In this document: positions 60,930 to 64,000 of the stretch, in pieces
Position numbering within the stretch: position 1 is the stretch's first letter
Layout of the letters: each line of letters opens with the position of its first letter
Source: Sycon ciliatum
Taxonomy: Eukaryota; Porifera; Calcarea; Leucosolenida; Sycettidae
DNA: 64,000 nucleotides
NCBI RefSeq assembly: GCF_964019385.1
Contig: NC_088653.1
Span: 17,033,887-17,097,886, forward strand
Reading direction: 5' to 3'
Made by a program: the position numbers and the translations under genes
Notes under the pieces: model-generated
Database searches by the model: none
What the model was told of the DNA's origin: nothing
Seen by the model: the letters and a program-made list of their open reading frames with translations, nothing else

Positions 60930-63900
60930 GTGATGGGTCCTCGGTCACTTAGCCAACAGCTAAATCCTCTTGCCCAACCCTTTGTGCCCCACGCAAGCTC
61001 ATCACACCCTTCCCCTCATTGCGTTACATATTCTTCTATATATATTGGTCATATTCCACTTGCACCACCATTCCTTCCTGATTCTGGACGACAAACTACT
61101 AAAACTCCTAATCAACCTGCCCAATTACCTTCATCCTTCTCAGTGCTCTCACTTAACTGCCGCTCCGTAGTAAATAAGTTAGCTGAGCTTAGTCAAGTCT
61201 GAGAGCAGTATTCTCCAGACATAATCTGCCTATGTGAAACGTGGCTGACAGCTGCCATAGACGTCTCAATTCCAGGCTACACGTCATACCGCCTGGACCG
61301 CCCACCTACGACCAGCTCTGATAACCTGCCAGCAAGAGGCTATGGCGGTGTTGCTACTTTTGTAGCTGACAGGTCGTCCATGTCCATCAAGCGCCGCTTC
61401 GACCTTGAGCGGTGTGGACTGGAGGCGGTTTGGCTCGAATTGCGGCCAGTGATCCTTCCCTCACTCCCCCTCATCATCTGCTCTGTTTACAGACCCCCTG
61501 GAGACAGCATCTCCCAAGTCCAGGCATTTAGTGACCTCCTAGAGGACTGTCTGTCCAACATTAGCCTCCCCAATTCGGCGTTAGTACTTGCAGGAGACTT
61601 GAATGCTCGCCACTCTGACTGGTCTCCTAGAGACACCACGAATCGTGCTGGAAGGGAGTTCCGCAACCTCTTCTCTTGTTTTGGCCTTGAGCAAATGGTG
61701 ACATTCCCCACACACTTTACCCCCCACGGCTCAACATTGTGTATTGACGTTGTGCTCACGGACCATCCTCACCTACTACTCTCTGTTACATCTCTTGCTC
61801 CTCTCGGTGCATCTGACCACGCACAGATCCTCGGTCACTTCCTACTGCCTACTGATGCTGTTTATCGTGAGGAACCTGCTGCAAACGGACATCCCGCTGC
61901 TGCACCCCAATACCACTTCAGGAATGTTCCTGGAAAGCCGGAATATGACTTTAAATCCGTGCCATCTTCCGTCCGGGATAGTGTGAATGCAGAGCTCGCT
62001 GACATTGACTGGAGCTGGCATCTGCGTGCCAGCAACGTCAATGATGCGCTTTCGCACTTTTCTTCCATTCTCAACAGTGCCCTTGAGAAGCACCTCTGGC
62101 CATTCGGAAAGCAGCCGTATTCTCACCGCTGCCCGCTGCCCACGGCCCAGTCAGCCACCCTGGGTTGATGCCCATCTCCGCACAGCAATCAAGTGGAAAT
62201 ATGATCTCTATAGCATTTTTTAAGAAGTACCCAACACAACAAAACAAACAAGCATACCAACAGCAGCGAAATATAGTGAAAACCCTGACGCGGACAAAGT
62301 ACAGAGCTTATATCCGCTCAGTGCAAACTACTTTGCAGGGTAGACACCGTCCATCGCTTCACCAGTTTGTGAGACAAGCAAGAATTCGAAACGTATCACG
62401 GGAAATTCCGTCACTCACCACAGAGACTCAGCAGGCGGCTGACCCTTTGGCCAAAGCTACCGCATTAAACGCCCAGTTTGCCTCTGTGACTCGGCCAGAT
62501 GACCCGTTGCTCTCTATTCCCCCTATTCTCCCCCATCCCCCCCCCCCTTCAGAGCCCTCAGCTTGTTTCACGTCCGTCATCACCACAACTGCCACTGTCC
62601 GGCGTCATCTGAAGAAGCTTCCGACGTGCAAGGCGTCTGGTCCCGACGGCATCCCCAACCGGGTCCTCAAGGCCCTGGCACCATCCATAGCATTCCCTTT
62701 GTGTCATATTTTCAACACGTCATTTACCACGGGCATATTCCCTTGCGCATGGAAAACAGCGAAAGTCATACCTATATACAAGAAAGGTTCCCGCCACGTA
62801 CCTGCAAACTACCGCCTTATCTCTCTTCTTCCCTGCGTGTCCAAAGTATGTGAACGCATCTTTTATGATCACTGATACAGACATGTTTCCCCGTTTCTGA
62901 GTCCCGCACAATCTGGGTTTCGTAAAGGCGACTCCACCTCCCTTCAACTGACCCGCATCGTGCAGCAGGTGTGCCAGCATAGGGATAACAGAGCGCTTGC
63001 TGGTATTTGCTTCTTTGACTTGGCCAGGGCGTTTGATACCGTCTGGCATCGAGGACTTTTGGCCAAGCTCGAGCATGCATTCAGGGTACGTAAACAACCA
63101 CTCTCCTGGCTGAAATCTTATCTCTCTGTGCGTTATCAGTACGTAACTGTGCTTGGCACATCCTCGGCTGCAGAGCCAGTATTGTCAGGCGTTCCTCAAG
63201 GATCAATTCTTGGTCCCCTACTATTTATAATTTACGTAAACGATTTACCTGCAGTATTCCCTGGAACGTCTCTGTTTGCTGACGACACGACCCTTCTCAC
63301 CTCATCAGCTTCCCTCACTGGCCTGAAAAACAACTTGCGTGCTGGCATTCAGGAAGTTCTTTCCTGGATGTCGTCCTGGAGATTGTCCCCAAATCTATCA
63401 AAAAACAAAGATCATGCTCTTCCCGCCCCAGCCAGAGTTCACAACCCTCATCCATGCCAACTTTCCAAATCCAATTGACATAGTGTCTTCTCACAAACAC
63501 CTTGGCATTGTGATTGACTCTGCACTCTCTTGGGTACCCCACATCGAATATATCTGTAAAAAATCAAGTAAATCCTTAGGAATTCTCTCCCCCCACTGCT
63601 CCTACCTCCCACTTTCTTGCAAGCTTCATTTTTATTTAGTCTACCTTCGCCCAATATTTGATTATGCCAATACGTCTTGGGTTGGATTATCCTCTCCGCT
63701 GCTGCAAAGCTTTAAATACACCACAAGAAAATCCTTAAAATTCTCCTCCGTCAACCCCACATGCTCTCATCATCCGCCCTTTATAAAATCGCTCACACAA
63801 CCCCGTTATTACATGGACGCAGTGCACACCTGGCTTCTCTTGTCCATTCTATTAAGCTTGAGTTGTGCCCACCTCATCTCATGTGTTTTAATTGGTTCTC

Positions 63901-64000
63901 TTCTTTAAGAACTAGAAACTCGCTCTTACTCCCTAAGTGTAACTCATCCACTCTTTTGCGCTCCCCTCTCTTCATTGCTTATTCTGTTTGGCTCACTCTA
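60930..64000 (+). pseudogene. CR1-like LINE ORF2, decayed, runs off the window
   Basis: An apurinic-type endonuclease comes first: SVLSLNCRSVVNKLAEL, then a stop at 61201, DIICLCETWL, YRPPGDS, LAGDLNARHSDW and GASDHAQI. Frameshifts near 62160 and 62215 lead to the RT: GPDGIPNRVLKAL, WKTAKVIPIYKKGS, NYRLISLLP, a stop near 62873, QSGFRKGDST, FFDLARAFDTVWH, GVPQGSILGP, FADDTTLL. Further shifts near 63400 and 63705 precede the thumb. At least six lesions make it non-functional. The 3' end lies beyond the window. Confidence 0.88.

Overview
The window looks like repeat-saturated nuclear DNA from an invertebrate animal. Evidence: BEL/Pao, Ty3/gypsy, Penelope-like (PLE), DIRS-like and several non-LTR retroelements, TIR elements with TA, TTA and TTAA target duplications, canonical GT-AG introns, tRNA-derived repeats, micro- and minisatellites and a 79-bp satellite. 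Phylum cannot be fixed from sequence alone. The only good candidate for a host gene is a set of three small Cys-rich exons at about 40.27-41.16 kb. Almost everything else is mobile DNA or its debris, often nested.

Layout. 1-12.9 kb: a BEL/Pao retrotransposon (+ strand) split by a fresh Ty3/gypsy element (- strand, 2237-8317). The gypsy copy has two LTRs that look identical, a 4-bp target duplication, a polypurine tract and intact gag and pol. 13.1-17.2 kb: a tandem array of about 230-250 bp units carrying hammerhead ribozymes (retrozyme-like), an array of tRNA-promoter repeats, and a large palindrome with a hammerhead in its centre. 17.3-21.1 kb: TIR elements, one nested in another, and a palindrome made of PLE 3' ends. 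21.2-25.7 kb: an apparent LTR split by a retroelement that is itself split by another retroelement. 25.9-34.5 kb: tRNA-like repeats, a PLE flanked by inverted copies of its own 3' end and carrying a TTA-flanked MITE, tRNA-like fold-backs, the clearest hammerhead, and non-LTR debris. 35.7-39.6 kb: TIR MITEs, a PLE remnant, a DIRS-like RNase H/tyrosine recombinase remnant and a nuclease-type retroelement tail. 40.2-44.4 kb: host-type exons, then a 26-bp minisatellite split by a LINE. 45.4-46.4 kb: a long CT microsatellite and a hairpin element with another hammerhead-like fold. 47.0-57.8 kb: a 79-bp satellite with a 2364-bp duplication, bordered by a TTAA-flanked element that encodes a P2X7-C-like domain and interrupted by a three-deep nest of TIR elements. 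57.9-64.0 kb: MITEs, a 15-bp minisatellite and a decayed CR1-like LINE running off the window.

Recurring theme. Hammerhead-type ribozyme folds occur in at least five unrelated-looking repeat contexts. Several sit in 3' regions of inverted PLE termini, one set in tandem units that lack an ORF. This fits established knowledge that PLEs and small non-autonomous retrozymes of animals carry hammerheads with very short stem III, and suggests that one RNA-processing strategy links the window's autonomous and non-autonomous elements. Coordinates of element ends are read by eye; family names rest on motif recognition, not on searches.
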